A DNA stretch of 64,000 bases from Pararge aegeria (GCF_905163445.1 NC_053195.1:4702501-4766500), one strand, 5' to 3'; positions 1-12,393 are shown, numbered from the stretch's first letter. Numbers and translations: made by a program. Notes: generated by a model not told the origin, from the letters alone.

Positions 1-319
1 TTTATTGTAGAATTGTATGCAATTTCCTTTAAACGAATTATGAATTTTATGTAACCTAGTATATTGCACTGTAAGTTTATGCCGATGCCGATGTGTGTAT
101 TGTCATTTTTTTTTTGTATTTATTACGTTTAAGCTATCAGACACTTGTCATAAAGTGGAGAGACTGGATTTGTATGCGTATTAAATGTATACAAAAGTAG
201 GGAATTAGGTACAGCAGAGGTGAAAAACCGGTGCACGCAGGCTATGTTTCGATTTGACAATAAAATTTTATAAAGACAAAAAAAATTACCACAGTTTGTT
301 TTTTTTTTAATAATGCGTC

Positions 320-465
320 GCCTTAAGTCTATTTTCCTCTTGTTATTTTGCTTGCTACTAAGCGATGAGGCCGCCTTTTACACTCTGCGTCTTTGTTTTT
401 CTATACTTCTTATATATCTTTAACTTCTAGTGGTGTGGAAATGATGAGTATAAATAAATAAATAA
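320..465 (+). mobile_element. Non-LTR retrotransposon 3' UTR fragment (GCGATRAGGCCGCC family)
   Basis: Contains agcgatgaggccgcc followed by a T-rich tail and ends in (ATAA)n at 455-470. It matches the 3' ends at 24.3, 24.6, 42.0 and 51.5 kb. Decayed copy without the first stem half. Confidence 0.55.
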
Positions 466-1659
466 ATTAGCTGGGGTAAATCTCATCATTTTTCGTTCCG
501 CACTGTTGGCGCTCTTGCTAAGTTCGGGGACTTGTGGACACTTGTTATTGATGTCTATTGACGTTGCAGAGTTTGACTACTTGGCTCTGTGCACACAACA
601 AATTCGCCCTAAGTCGACTTACATGCGACCAAATCCTTTACGATAACAAATGAACGCGAATGAAAGCCGATTTATGATCGTTCCAGTCATAACGCCAGGG
701 TTATAACGCCATCGGTATTGGATCAGGTACTGAGATACAATTGCTCTTCTCGGTACTGCCTGAATTTAGGAAATTGGCTTTATCTATATTGGTAAAATAA
801 CAAGTAGTTAATACTTCTAAGGGATAACACACCTTTCTAATAGTTTCAAATCGGATCAGTATTACCGGTGATTACCCCGAACTGTAACTCTTTATAATAT
901 TAGTATGTACAGATAAACGTGTATATGTATAAAACTGTGCTAAACGTCGTAACGCTAAACGTATTTATTTTACTGAATAAAACGACAAGTAGTCTGAAAT
1001 AAATGACGAAACTGCAACATTTTCTTACTTAATACCCACGTTGTTTGATACTTACATTATACCTACTTCATAGTATTAGTTAGCGTAATGTTAGGAAAGT
1101 TTAAACATTTCGCCCGAAGCCCTAATTAATTAACGAAATAATTCGTTCCGAAATTACCCAGATTAACTAATATTTGGGCTATTAAGGATAGTTTATTTAA
1201 GGTGAACCTGTTTAAGTGAAACTTTAAGGGTCGAAGTCTATTCTCGCTCGTTTCTGTTATAACGATGGATAGACTCAAAGATAACACAAAAGTTATCTTT
1301 AAGTATATATCGTTTACCTAGAATGTTTTAGTAAGGCACAAGGGAGTTTATCAACCAACAAGTTGAGTAACGAGTCAAGTAAAACTGGTGGTTTATAGAA
1401 GACGTTTTACAACTGGAAATACGCTAACTTATAAAAGTAAATCAAAAGATCTCTCGAATCGTATTGTCAATGTGAATATAATAACTGCCTACGGCTTCAT
1501 GTTCTGAAATTTTATTAACAGCCTAAGTTGAGATTAGATTTTTTTTCCAGCTAGTTTTTATTGATTTGTTTGCGCTAATATTGATTATACATATATATTT
1601 AAGTCCATAAAAATATAACAAAATTGTAAAAGAAAATGGACTGTAACAATATCAATATT

Positions 1660-1870
1660 AAAAGCAAAAATAAACTCATTGTGCAGTTTACTAGGCTACA
1701 TAAAATTGCTAATTCGTTCAAGGGCAATTGTATATTATTTGAGAAATCTTTGAGATGTCTCTCAATAAGTTTAAAGTTTATATAAATCGTAAGCTTACAG
1801 AAAAATCCTTAACTTCACAACAACTTAAAATCACAACTCAAAAAGGACTCGTCATATTATTAGTATTATA
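1660..1870 (+). mobile_element. Jockey-like LINE fragment, ORF2 C terminus, + strand
   Basis: The translation around TRLHKIANSFKGNC matches the better-preserved copy at 6286-6516 on the other strand, but the frame is broken after about 15 residues. Inert remnant. Confidence 0.6.
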
Positions 1871-2299
1871 TTTATCAATGAAAATATTAAAAGAAATTTT
1901 GTTGCATACGATAAGCCCTTTTTTTATCTGAAAGGGTTTTTATTAGTGAGGGTTTAATTCGGTGGCTTACACGCCACAAAATCTTTTTTTCTGTCTGTTG
2001 CAACATTAAACTCGACTTTATGAGTGCATAAAATCACTGCTCACAGCAAAAGTAATTTTATTACTCCTTTTTGGAAAACTGAATATTTATATAAAATAAA
2101 TAATTAATCTACCTAAACCATACTAATTTCAATGTGAAAATGTGTTTGTTTGTTTGTCTTTATACTAACTAAGCAACCAACCAACTTGATTTTTGGCACT
2201 TGTCTACATTTTATCTCGATTAAAAAAACAATACCCGTGGGATTTGTAAAAAAAAAAACAATAAACTCGGAAAAAAAACGCGGGAAACAGCGACTTAAA

Positions 2300-2612
2300 T
2301 AATCATCATCACATCATCAAATCGACCGATTGAAGTCCACTGCTGGACCATAGGTCTTTTGTAGGGAGTTCCAAAATCCACGGTTTTGGGCCGCCTGTTT
2401 CCAGCGGCTCCCAGCGACTCGTTTTATGTCGTCTGTCCACCTCGTTGGGTACCGACCAACGCTGCATTTACCTGTGCGCGGTCGCCATTTCAGCACTTTG
2501 GAACCCCAACGTCCCATTCGCTACGCTATGTGCCCCGACCATTTTCACTTAAGCTTTGCGACTCGAAGAGCTATGTCGGTAACTCTGGTTCTTCTACGGA
2601 TCTCCTCATTTT
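2300..2612 (-). pseudogene. RTE-type LINE reverse transcriptase C-terminal fragment
   Basis: The minus strand encodes RTE-type motifs: EIRRRTRVTDIA, then ARRTGK-type text, RWTDDIKRVAGSRWKQ and WNSLQKTYGPAV, ending in a (TGATGA)n-like tail typical of RTE elements. An in-frame stop and frame changes mark it as dead. It abuts a SINE at 2614. A related copy lies at 50796-51300 on the + strand. Confidence 0.8.
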
Positions 2613-2613
2613 T

Positions 2614-2862
2614 AATAAATAAATATACTACGATAATACACACATCGCCATCTAGCCCCAAAGTAAGCTTAGCTTGTGTTATGGGGTACTAATATGACTG
2701 ATGAAGGTCTTAAAATACATATATACTTAGAATATACATATAAACACCCAGACACTGAAAAACATTCATGCTCATCACACAAACATTTTCCAGTAGTGGG
2801 AATCGAACCAACAGCCTTGGGCTCAGAAATCAGAATCGCTGCGAACTGCGCCAATCGGCCGG
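2614..2862 (-). mobile_element. tRNA-derived SINE, near full length, minus strand
   Basis: Reverse complement shows a tRNA-like head (A box in ttggcgcagt, B box ggttcgattccc), a body with tttttcagtgtctgggtg, and a 3' end with ctagatggcgatgtgt. Same family as 7165-7905, 8126-8188, 8412-8570 and 25254-25448. Confidence 0.85.
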
Positions 2863-5037
2863 TTGTATTTGATCACGTAGAGATATTCCCAACATTGCTC
2901 TCTCCATCGCCCGCTGAGTGAGCCTAATTATGATGCCCATAGTATGCACTTAAATAATAATAACTGTATACTGTACCTAAAGTAGATATCAATCGTTCTG
3001 TACGAACTCAAACCTACGTTAGATTCATAAATAACGTCTGGTTGAATATCGAAAACTTCGTAAAACAATGAAATAGAAAAAGAGAAATATTCAAGAGTTA
3101 TTAAAGTGCGCTAATTCGTTATTACTAAAAGCCTTTACGGTGTCACTCCCTGTCACGGCTTCCGTGAAATAATCTCCTGAAAATAGAGAAAATAGAGATC
3201 ACAATTGCACCGGTTCTAATTATTCCTCTTTAATACGGAAAATGGCGACTCCCGGAACATTTCTCGTCTGGACTCATTTTAATTAAAAGCGAAAACAAAG
3301 TGGTGGAACGCGTTTCCGGAAACGTTTTTCAAAAGAATAATTCCCCTTGAAACGATGTTGTAAATATATAATAAGAGTGATCATATTAAACATGCGAGAT
3401 GTTTATATGATTACTGACATACGGGTTGGAGATGTATGGCAAGGTGGTCTTAGTCGACTCTTTAGTCGAGTCGAACGTTTTAGTGAACGGTTAAGAATGT
3501 TGCGTCCGTCAAAAGCATGTCATGATCGAATTCGATTTGAGTGTTTGTTCCATTTGCAGTTTATTTTCTTCTAGTCATTGAGTCAAATAATGTTTTACAT
3601 TATGAAAGTGTTCCGATATAAGATAAAAAATATCGGTATAAAATATTTGCACCTTAATTAAAGAAAAAATAACAAAGGTAATCTGTAATGTTAGAATATA
3701 TAGTAGTATTTATTTTGTTTATCCCAAAATGTTAATAAACAACTAAAAGATCTACTTTAAAATTCCGTAAACTTTGTCATTTTTGAAGAATCAAATAGCA
3801 AATAATATAAGGATTATTTTAACACATCATTCAAATTATACGAGCTAACTAATTGCCTTAAAAAGTTGATCTTCTCAGCTAAACATACAACATATTATGT
3901 TAATAGATTATTTATCAATGTTATATTTTATGTATGAAAATGTTAGTGTGCGTAAACTCAGCAACCAGTGTTTTGTTTTCACATAACTTTCCATATTATA
4001 CTCGCTTTCCTACAAGTACCTTTGGGCCATAGACGTGTAAGTAATTTTAATCAAAACACGTTTCCCTTTGAATTCTCGTTTATTATGAAACCAGCTTTTC
4101 TTGGTTTGGCTGACTTTATCACAGATTATACAGTTATATAATCACAAATTATTATTTAGTAACTGCAGAATTATCATAAAGCCCAAAGATAGGGCTCGAA
4201 AACTATTTGATGTGAAACAACTATTTGAAAATATAATAAATATATTTTGTATTATTTTTTATCCGCTATAACGGCTTCATATTTAAGAACAATATCAAAT
4301 AAATATTAACAGGGTCATATTATGTGAGCTTTAACTGAGTTGACTAACCGCTAACAAGCAAAGCACGGATATTTGATTCGATGTATGTGAATGTGAATGC
4401 GGCCAAAAACCTGTTTGGGAGCGGTTTGATATAATCTTTTTATTCGATTGAAAAAACTTAAGCTGTATAAACATCTGTTATTTATAAACCGCTATCAAAG
4501 CCGAAGTACCTTCCCTATCACTACTTACGCACTACAGATTTGTCAATTTTATTTCACAGCACTCAAAATACAATAAAATTCTGTGACATATTCGTACATA
4601 AATACAAAATTGCTTCGTACCCTTAATAAAAACACCGCGTCGGAAGTTTATACAGTAACGGAATCAAGTAGAAAAAAATCCGTTTCATTCTTTATTAGCA
4701 CAATCTTCCTGGGGGGTTCGTAAATCTGAATACCCTTTTATATTCGTGCGCGTTACGTATCTTATTCATATTTAGTAACAGTAAAACGTGGAGCCTTGCT
4801 GCGGGCGTGAGAGAAATGTTAATAAGATCACAAGGAATATACCTACGGGATAATGGCTTCTCACTATATTGTACTACCCGCTTAGATTTATTACATATTT
4901 CAAGTTAAGTTCATGGAAGTTAAGATAGATACAAGTACCTATCCTATTTTCAATGGTGGTTGGAGGAAGTTAACAAAGGTTGGTTAAATGCTAGACGTAA
5001 TACTCCCTTTGTGTGTAATAAAATAAAAAACTATATT

Positions 5038-5400
5038 GTTTCAAATATATTGTGAGGTTACCGTAAGTATACCTATTTGTTTAAATTTTTCACGGAGGGA
5101 TTCACGTGATTTAAGTTTATATATTGACCGTACAGCTCTTTTATGCAATATGAATTTAGTTTCAATATCACCAGCTTTGCCCCATAATAAGATCCCGTAA
5201 GGCATCACACTATGAAAATACGCAAAGTAAACAAGTCTTGCCTATTTCTTAATCAGTAATCTGTCTAATTTTTTTGACAGCGTAGACAGCCGAGCTTAGT
5301 TTACCTGCTAGTGTATCAATATGGGTACCCCACTGAATCTTACAATCTAGTGTCATGCCCAGAAAATCTTCCATCTTTATCGATTCTCCATTAAGGGTAT
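5038..5400 (-). pseudogene. Jockey-like LINE reverse transcriptase fragment (thumb region)
   Basis: The minus strand encodes KMEDFLGMTLDCKIQWGTHI, LAGKLSSAVYAVKKIRQITD, then after a frame change FHSVMPYGILLWGKAGDIET and RAVRSIYKLKSRESLREKFK. This is the region downstream of the catalytic core in Jockey-like elements of Lepidoptera. At least one frameshift and a stop are present. Confidence 0.8.
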
Positions 5401-6066
5401 TTTGACATTCCATTTATTGTTACATTAATGCATACTTGCATATTGTCGCCATATACGCATCAAAAGTGCCATCTATGGGCTTTCTTAAATAAAAATATTA
5501 TTTTTTTGTTTAAATGTCCCAACGTATGTCTATTGCGGTCGCGTCTAGTGTGTCTAGTTAAGAACAGATTCAGATGTTATTAAACACAAACTTTTGCATT
5601 TATTATATAAATTAAATATGGACTCAGATGGTATTAAGACTCTGATAGGTAGACGGATGTACAGACGAACAAACGTACCTAAGTAAACGCGATAACTCCG
5701 CTTCGCTCGTACAAATACACTTTTTACGGCGCAAATTTCTGCTAAAATGTTTGGAATACACTTAATTTAAAAGATCGATTGCTTCCGTTAATAAAAAGAA
5801 CCCGCTAGATGTTACTTACTGAAATCAATCTAAAGCTATTATTAGGAACATAAAAGACGAATTCTCTCTTTAGGAGATGAGAATCAGTTTTTTTTTTTAA
5901 TTTCTGAAATCATTTATTTATGGGAAAAAACGGATTACGTAAAAATTTTGAAATAAAGTGGCTTTATAATCAGAATTAAATGCATTATAAGGATTTAATG
6001 TGAATCGGTTGTTTGATGACAGATTTTTAAAGTTTGGAAATGTATTATGGTTTAATAGTTTTTTGA

Positions 6067-6540
6067 TACTCAAATTCAAATTCAAATTCAAAATTTCTTT
6101 ATTCATGTAGGCCTATCACATGCACTTATGAAGCGTTCATACATATATGTTTACATAATTATAAGGGGATGGTGATAACTTTGTTCGCCAACTTAAACCT
6201 AAAGCTACGAGGGTTCCAAACGCGCCCTGGTCTAAGAAGAGCCCACAACAAACTTAGCCGGGTATTTTTTTTTGTTATCACCATCTCACAGTAAAATTAT
6301 ATTAAGCTTTGAAGCTAGAGCAATTCTCACCCAAGCTTTTTTATCGTTTAAGTAATCTTTAATATTACAATAGGATTTTGCTGTAAGCTTACGTTTTATA
6401 TAAACTTTGAACTTATTGAGAGACATCTCAAAGATTTCATGTGGTAATTTGCTATAAAATAATATACAATTGCCCTTGAATGAATTTGCAATTTTGTGTA
6501 GCCTCGTAAACTGCACAACGAGTTTATTTTTGCTCCTAAT
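6067..6540 (-). mobile_element. Jockey-like LINE 3' end: ORF2 C terminus and 3' UTR, minus strand
   Basis: On the minus strand an open frame (6286-6516) encodes MQFTRLHKIANSFKGNC, YSKLPHEIFEMSLNKFKVYI and KDYLNDKKAW, the end of ORF2. The 3' UTR follows and ends in a short repeat of AATTTG units at 6067-6090. Related copies: 1660-1870 and 58330-58670. Confidence 0.75.
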
Positions 6541-7164
6541 ATTTATTTACTTTTGTATGACAACTGGAATAATAATAATACTAGTTTTTATTTGATCACA
6601 AAGTTTTTTTTATCCTTAGGGTTTTTGCAAGTGATCAATTTATCCTGACTTAATTATGTCACTTGTAACGAATTGATGTAATCAGTCAGGCGCAAGTTAT
6701 AGCAGGTAACTGGCAGCACTGTAAGCCCACTGGGCATACAACGTTTGCACGTCCGCATTGCTGGTCCGCTCTCTAGTATTTTTTCCTCTGAGTAGAAACG
6801 ACTCACACTTTGGGCCACAGGTACCGTACAATTAAATACAAATTTAACGAAAAAAGAAAAGGTCCTTTTAGTAATTATTTCAATCAGCCCCATCAACTTA
6901 GCAAAGGGGCCGTGGAGTGGTAGAAATTATGTGGTAGTAATTACCATTTATTACTACTGTAACCGGCCGAGCGGCCACTGCAATGTTGGAGCGAGGTCCT
7001 TACTTAATAAACGCCAAAGCATAAGAAAAGATAAAGGCAAAGGTGGAAAAACATTTACACGCTGCCATTGATATATCTAAAACCTAAGATACCCATTTAC
7101 CATCTGTCGAATCTGAAAGATAATAACTGTTAGATCTTAATTCTTAAATAATAATAGATTTGAC

Positions 7165-7351
7165 AGCCAACTGGCGCAGTGGGCAGTGACCCTGCCTTTT
7201 AAGTCCAAGGTCGTGGGTTCGATTCCCACAACTGGAAAATGTTTGTGTTGTGAACAAAAAAACTAACACCCAGACACTGAAAAACATTTATGTTCACAAA
7301 TGTTTTTCAGTGTCTGGGTGTTATTTTTATATTATAAATATTCATGTATAA
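7165..7351 (+). mobile_element. SINE, 5' part, interrupted by a Helitron and carrying an inverted duplication
   Basis: tRNA-like head (ctggcgcagtgggcag and ggttcgattcccac) as in the other copies. The body segment is duplicated in inverted orientation (7264-7323). The copy is cut at 7351 by a Helitron and resumes at 7818. Confidence 0.8.
7264..7323 (+). repeat. Perfect 26-bp inverted repeat with 8-nt loop
   Basis: Arms 7264-7289 and 7298-7323 are exact reverse complements; the loop is atgttcac. Both arms are the SINE body motif containing cagacactg / cagtgtctg. Confidence 0.95.
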
Positions 7352-7817
7352 CTAGCTGTTGCCCGCGACTTCGTCTGCGTTTGATTTTGTTTTTTGATGT
7401 GGCATTCAATTTAGTTGTAGTTCTAAAAAAAATTAAAGTATTCAGTATCGCTAAGCCTTAAATGAGGGGTTTGCTGCTGTCCGCTGAGGAGTTCTGTCCT
7501 CTATCGCCAATCACGTTCAGATCTACACAAAGTTTGGACAAAATTAAACACATATTATAACCTCTATAGTACAAAAATAATTATTTAAATCGGTTATAAT
7601 TTGTCGGAGTTATGGTGTAAAATCGTCAAACACTTTCGTCCCCTCCCCCAAAGGAACCGAGCTTAATATCGGGATAAAAGTATCCTATATTACTTCTAAT
7701 ACTTCCAAGAATATGTGTACAAAGTTTTACGAGCATCGGTTAAGTAGTTTTTGCGAGAAAGCGTAACAAACAAACTTACATTGCCATTTATAATATTAGT
7801 AGGGATAGGGATAGGGA
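7352..7817 (-). mobile_element. Non-autonomous Helitron inserted in the SINE, minus strand
   Basis: On the minus strand it starts TCCCTATCCCTA...CTACTAATATTA and ends cgaagtcgcgggcaacagCTAG followed by T, the TC...CTAG structure between A and T. A second copy is at 62900-63332 on the + strand. Confidence 0.75.
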
Positions 7818-7905
7818 TATTCGTAAGAACATTCGTCAGTCATCTTAGTGCCCATAACACAAGCAACGCTTACTTTGGGACTAGATGGCGATGTATGTAT
7901 TTATT
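7818..7905 (+). mobile_element. SINE, 3' part (continuation of 7165-7351)
   Basis: Resumes the same SINE after the Helitron: cttagtgcccataacacaag, then gggactagatggcgatg and an ATTT-rich tail. Confidence 0.75.
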
Positions 7906-7929
7906 TATATAGCTCCTAGGAATCGTCAT

Positions 7930-8060
7930 CATAACTACTTAGCCTATTATTGTGCCACATTTGAGCACAGGCCTACTCTCTTACAGGAGAGAGAGAGGGT
8001 TTAAAAGCAAAGACCATTTTTGCGGCTCCAATATGGGTTAGTGGGTTTAAGTAAAAGGCA
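7930..8060 (-). mobile_element. Degenerate SINE-like fragment with a gcctactctc-type tail
   Basis: Contains gagcacaggcctactctctt and gagagagagggttt, a tail motif shared in looser form with fragments at 22635, 41190 and 60390. Identity is tentative. Confidence 0.4.
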
Positions 8061-8125
8061 GCTATTATTGTTGCGGACACGGACTTTTACACCGCGACTG
8101 AAATTGGTAATGGTGCGGTTTGAAT

Positions 8126-8188
8126 TATGTTTAATAAATAAATATACTATGACAATACACACATCGCCATCTAGCCCCAAAGTAATGT
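8126..8188 (-). mobile_element. SINE 3'-end fragment, minus strand
   Basis: Matches the 3' end of the SINE family: aataaataaatatacta, acacatcgccatctagcccc. Confidence 0.75.
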
Positions 8189-8411
8189 AGTATTTGCTCT
8201 ATAAAATATATTTTACCCCTGTAAAATATGTTATTAATTCGATTCGATCGAACCATTCAAGTTGAAACTACATTGTAAGTAAACATACTTTGAAGAAATA
8301 AGCACTTTTATAGAGTTTCATAGCTATGATTTTATTCGTACATTTTGAAATAAAATAGTCCCGCTCTCTCAATAAAACTGAATTGTATCACTTATGGTCT
8401 CGCATTTCTTT

Positions 8412-8570
8412 GACGGCCGATTGGCGCAGTGGGCAGCGACCCTGCTTTCTGAGTCCTAGGCCGTGGGTTCGATTCCCACAACTGGAAAATGTTTGTGTGA
8501 AGAACATGAATGTTTTTCAGTGTCCGGGTGTTTATATGTATATTATAAGTATTTATGTATATTATTCATA
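8412..8570 (+). mobile_element. tRNA-derived SINE, 5' part, + strand
   Basis: Starts gacggccgattggcgcagtg, with B box gggttcgattcccac and the body motif tttttcagtgtccgggtg. It ends in a poly(T)/poly(A) stretch at 8570-8600 and lacks the usual 3' end. Confidence 0.85.
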
Positions 8571-8616
8571 AATTTTTTTTTTTTTTTTTAAATCAAAAAA
8601 ATTTAATTAAAAAAAT

Positions 8617-9115
8617 TGGTTGCCTGTAAAGTCGGTATACGGGCGAAAGTTTTACGTGACAACGACTTTGAGTGGTAAAATAATTTTAATGTGAATATTC
8701 ATTCGTATAGTAGGAAGAAGGATGAAATAATAGTAACAATTTAAAACATTTATTTATACAAAGAATTATATTTAAAACATTAATTTATACAAAGAATCTC
8801 GCACTGAATTTCATATTAACAAAATTTTATTTTTACCTTTACACATACATACGTATTTATATACAAATATACATACAATAACTTGCAATACATTTGCGTA
8901 CAATGAAACAGCGTTTACTATAAAGGGACGCGTGCCTTTCACTTTTTATGTCTGTCTCTCTCGCTCTTAGGCGGGCTAACCATGCCCGAGTGGAAGGGAC
9001 GCGTGCCTCTCACTCGCTCTCATTGTGAGCGCATAACGTGAGCGGAGCGTAACGCAGTTTCTTGAAGTGTCACCCGGCAAACCAATTTATAAGACGTTGT
9101 CACGTCAAAAACTTA
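8617..9115. repeat. Repeat with inverted subterminal segments (DNA-transposon-like)
   Basis: The left end holds gttttacgtgacaacgactt (8649 on); the right end holds cgttgtcacgtcaaaaac, an inverted counterpart. In between are AT-rich sequence and two copies of agggacgcgtgcc (8924, 8997). No transposase seen; could be a MITE or fragment of a larger element. Confidence 0.45.
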
Positions 9116-10435
9116 TTCATGGCAAATAATAGTTAATAAAAGTTTAATTATTTACAATCAGCACATGCAAGAGAAAGGATAGAAATAACTTGTCTAAACG
9201 CTAAGCATCTTTATTTCTTATATCAACGGCCAAGCTGGTAAAACATTTACCCGCCGCCCATTATGTTAATTACAGTCACGAGCCCTCATCGTCGTGTAAC
9301 ATGCAAACAATTTAAGCCCGTAGCTAAAAGGGAATTGGGCCCAAATTGGTTTGCAGGTAAACATTCTTGTTTCGTGTTCGCGAAGGCGTTAAAAATGTAG
9401 GCAGGTGGTTACAATATAGGACCGTGTGAGATGGAACTACGTTGTATTAGTACTTCGTGAACTACGGGAGCTTGAAGAAATTAACGGATTAAAAAAGTAT
9501 TTTAATTAAAGGCGTCTTTGGTTGGACGTCGTCTTCGTCTCGTTTCGTCCGGATCTTATTCCCGGTTACGATGACTTTCGGACTACGCCCTAGTTCAAAA
9601 GCCCACAGTGCCAATATAGCCACCCTAAGCAGTTTTCCGAGCCTTACAGAAGGCACCCTTACGTGCTGGCCACGAGACACGCAATGCAACCGGCGATGCG
9701 TTTAGCGACTGGAACATTTGTTTAAACACATACCGAGCATGCCATGGGGCAGCGGGACAAAAATTTCATAGTCGGATACCCTACTTACGATGGATAAAAA
9801 TTTCTTTTTCACCGGCCAAGCCAAAGCAAACAGGGGACAGGAGAAGTCCATCTGTAATTATAAGAAAATTTTTGGATATTATTTCCACCCGTACGCCATG
9901 CACGGAGAGTGGATAAAATCGAATAAAAAAAATATACATTTTGTCCTTTTCCCGTGGATAAAATGTCTCCTGCACATGCTAGTCGTCCTCAAACCCTCGT
10001 GAGCTTGAGCCAACCCCTAGTGACGTTGTTATAACCATTTTAACTTAACCTTGGCTTTGCCTTAATCAAATGCCTAAAGATTTAGACGTCCTAAAGGTAA
10101 TTCCTGCTTGGTACGACTGCCTTATCCTGCGCCACTGTGCGGATGTAGCAATCGCACGAGTATATATTTTTTTTTTTAATTAGCATTTAAACTAATCAGT
10201 ACTAACTTATTGGTTGCAAATATTATACTTAGCTTAGGCGTTACTTAAGTTTGTCGTTAGTGAAAACGGGAATTTAGGTTGTTATCAGCTGTAGCCTCAT
10301 TATGAAATAGCGATTCATCCACACAGCTCTATATAGCAATTCAATTCCCACAATCGTCGTCATTGTTTATGCAAAACGGAAATTTTGCTAATATTGCAAA
10401 AGTGTGAAACCAATGGAAATAATAAATCAACCTTC

Positions 10436-10501
10436 CAATTGGCATTATGGCTATTAGTGGGAGGGGGTTACCTCCCATTAATCGCCATCATTCATAATTT
10501 T
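10436..10501. repeat. Imperfect hairpin, 18-bp stem
   Basis: 10447-10464 pairs with 10471-10488 with one mismatch and one G·U pair, loop gggtta. Weaker pairing continues outward for about ten bases. It is intronic. Resembles a small precursor hairpin or a remnant of a palindromic repeat. Confidence 0.5.
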
Positions 10502-11027
10502 AGCAAAACCAGCCGAAATTAAGCCAACAACAATCGTATTTTATATTAAAATAAAATACTAATCGTATTTTAATCATGTAGATTAGAAAATAGAGAAATC
10601 ACCGTCAACGCATAGCAGAAAATCTGTAGTATATTTAAATAAACCTATAAAGAAAAATACAAACTCCTATTTTCCCGCGCAGGTTGCACCGGCTATTTTT
10701 AAACACGAGGATACATAAAATAAAAATATGAACTTAATTTTCTTTAAAGAAAACTTTAGCACACAAATTCTGGTCACGTCGGCGGAAGATAAAACCTACA
10801 AGCTTGCAGCTTAAGAGATTCAGGTGTTAAAAATACGGTACACGTGTTCGGTGAGACAATGTAAACCGTGCGATATTGTGTGAACGACGTGTTGATAAAC
10901 AGCCGGGGAAAACTACTTGAGAGCTGCACGTTCACGCATTGGTGACAAGTGTTCCAGAACGTTGAGATGGCAAAGTAAAAACTGCATATAGCTTCTTGAA
11001 CTATTCTGCATCATAATCTACTATCAA

Positions 11028-11067
11028 TTTATTTATTTATTTATTTATTTTATTTATTTATTTATTG
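11028..11067. repeat. (TTTA)n microsatellite
   Basis: About ten TTTA units with one interruption. Confidence 0.95.
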
Positions 11068-12202
11068 AAAATTGAACTGAATTTGCTAGCTGGCAATCGA
11101 AGAGTCGTTTTCGAGTATGGAAATACTTAAACATCGGGGTAAAAAATATCTTTTCTGCCTCAAATTTGCCTACAACTATTTGTGCTCATGGACATTTGTA
11201 AAATAAAAATCAGCCGTACGGGATTTGCGACTCTAATTTAAGTAGTGTAAAGCCTATTTTACTTTTACAGTATAGTTTGATATGCGATAACGAGTCGTCG
11301 ATTGCGAGGAAGCAAATTTTGTACTATGGCTACTGATATTCAGACAGCCCAGGCGGTAGTGATTCTACGTCCTGCTCACTGTTTATTTCGGTTAAATCTT
11401 TAATACTAAACCGACGACCAAGCAAACGATTTCGCTTTTGACAAAATTCCTAAGTGTAGTGTTTGTATCCTCTATGCATATAGTTGTACCGCGCTCTTAT
11501 AATATCAAAAGAATGAAAGTTATCGGGATATTTTACGTTCCAGAAACGTGAATTAGTATTCACTAATCCTCGTTGTGCTTCCTAGCTTTGCCTTTGATGA
11601 ATGAAGGCATCAAATGCGCGACACTCATAAGTCCACACAAAGGCAATTTTGTGCTTTTGATAATACACGCGAATAGGAAAGTGTAACCGAACATAGCTGT
11701 CACTAGTAATTAACTTAGTATACTAATAAGAAAAATGCACCTACTACTTATAGGCTACTGTTTATGCCGGAAAATTGCACATATATTTAATGTGTTCCTT
11801 ATCCTAAGGTTGCCCGGCAGAGCCAGCCATCACTACTACTGCTTCTGTCTGTGTTTTTTTTAGGTTTTTTCTTTAACCTGTAGTGTGCAAATAAAGAGTA
11901 TAAATATGAAAATATGGGTAAATTTTGTATTCTGAACCAACGGAAAAATGGATTTCAATGGAATTTGGTATAATAATTTCAGAACACTTGTTTCTCCTAA
12001 TTTTTATCCCGAACAAAAGCCTAATATAATAAATTCGATTTATTTGTTCGACTTCTTTAGTCCAGTAACCTACGCATGTTTAACATCAGTAGGATTACTA
12101 GTGTGAAGTGCATTCCTTAAATCTATAGCTAGTGTTAATGTTTTTTTTTTAAAAAGCCAACGCTTGACAACTATTATGCCCGTTAGAAAACGATGATAAG
12201 GT

Positions 12203-12393
12203 CTAGGTTGGAGCACGCTTGCCTAGAAAAAGCCTATTGACTCTTGCCTTGAAGGTACTCAAATTATACGTGGCAGGAACAGTTTCCGGGAGGGCGTCCC
12301 ACATCCTAGCGGTACGTATCAGAAACGTGGATGAAAAACGTTTCGTGCGCGTCGATGGAACATCAACCACATAAGAATGCCACCGCTCACGGT
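12203..12393 (-). pseudogene. Jockey-like LINE ORF2 C-terminal fragment
   Basis: The minus strand reads RERWHSYVVDVPSTRTKRFS, STFLIRTARMWDALPE, TYNLSTFKARVNRLFLGKRA and a TAG stop at 12205-12203. This is the usual carboxyl end of reverse transcriptases in lepidopteran LINEs. It is 5'-truncated. Its upstream border lies about 100 nt before the Ig3 exon acceptor. Confidence 0.8.

Noticed and set aside
8412..8485. Possible functional tRNA gene (A and B boxes present)
   Set aside because: The cloverleaf is degenerate and the head is followed by the SINE body shared by several copies, so it is a SINE.
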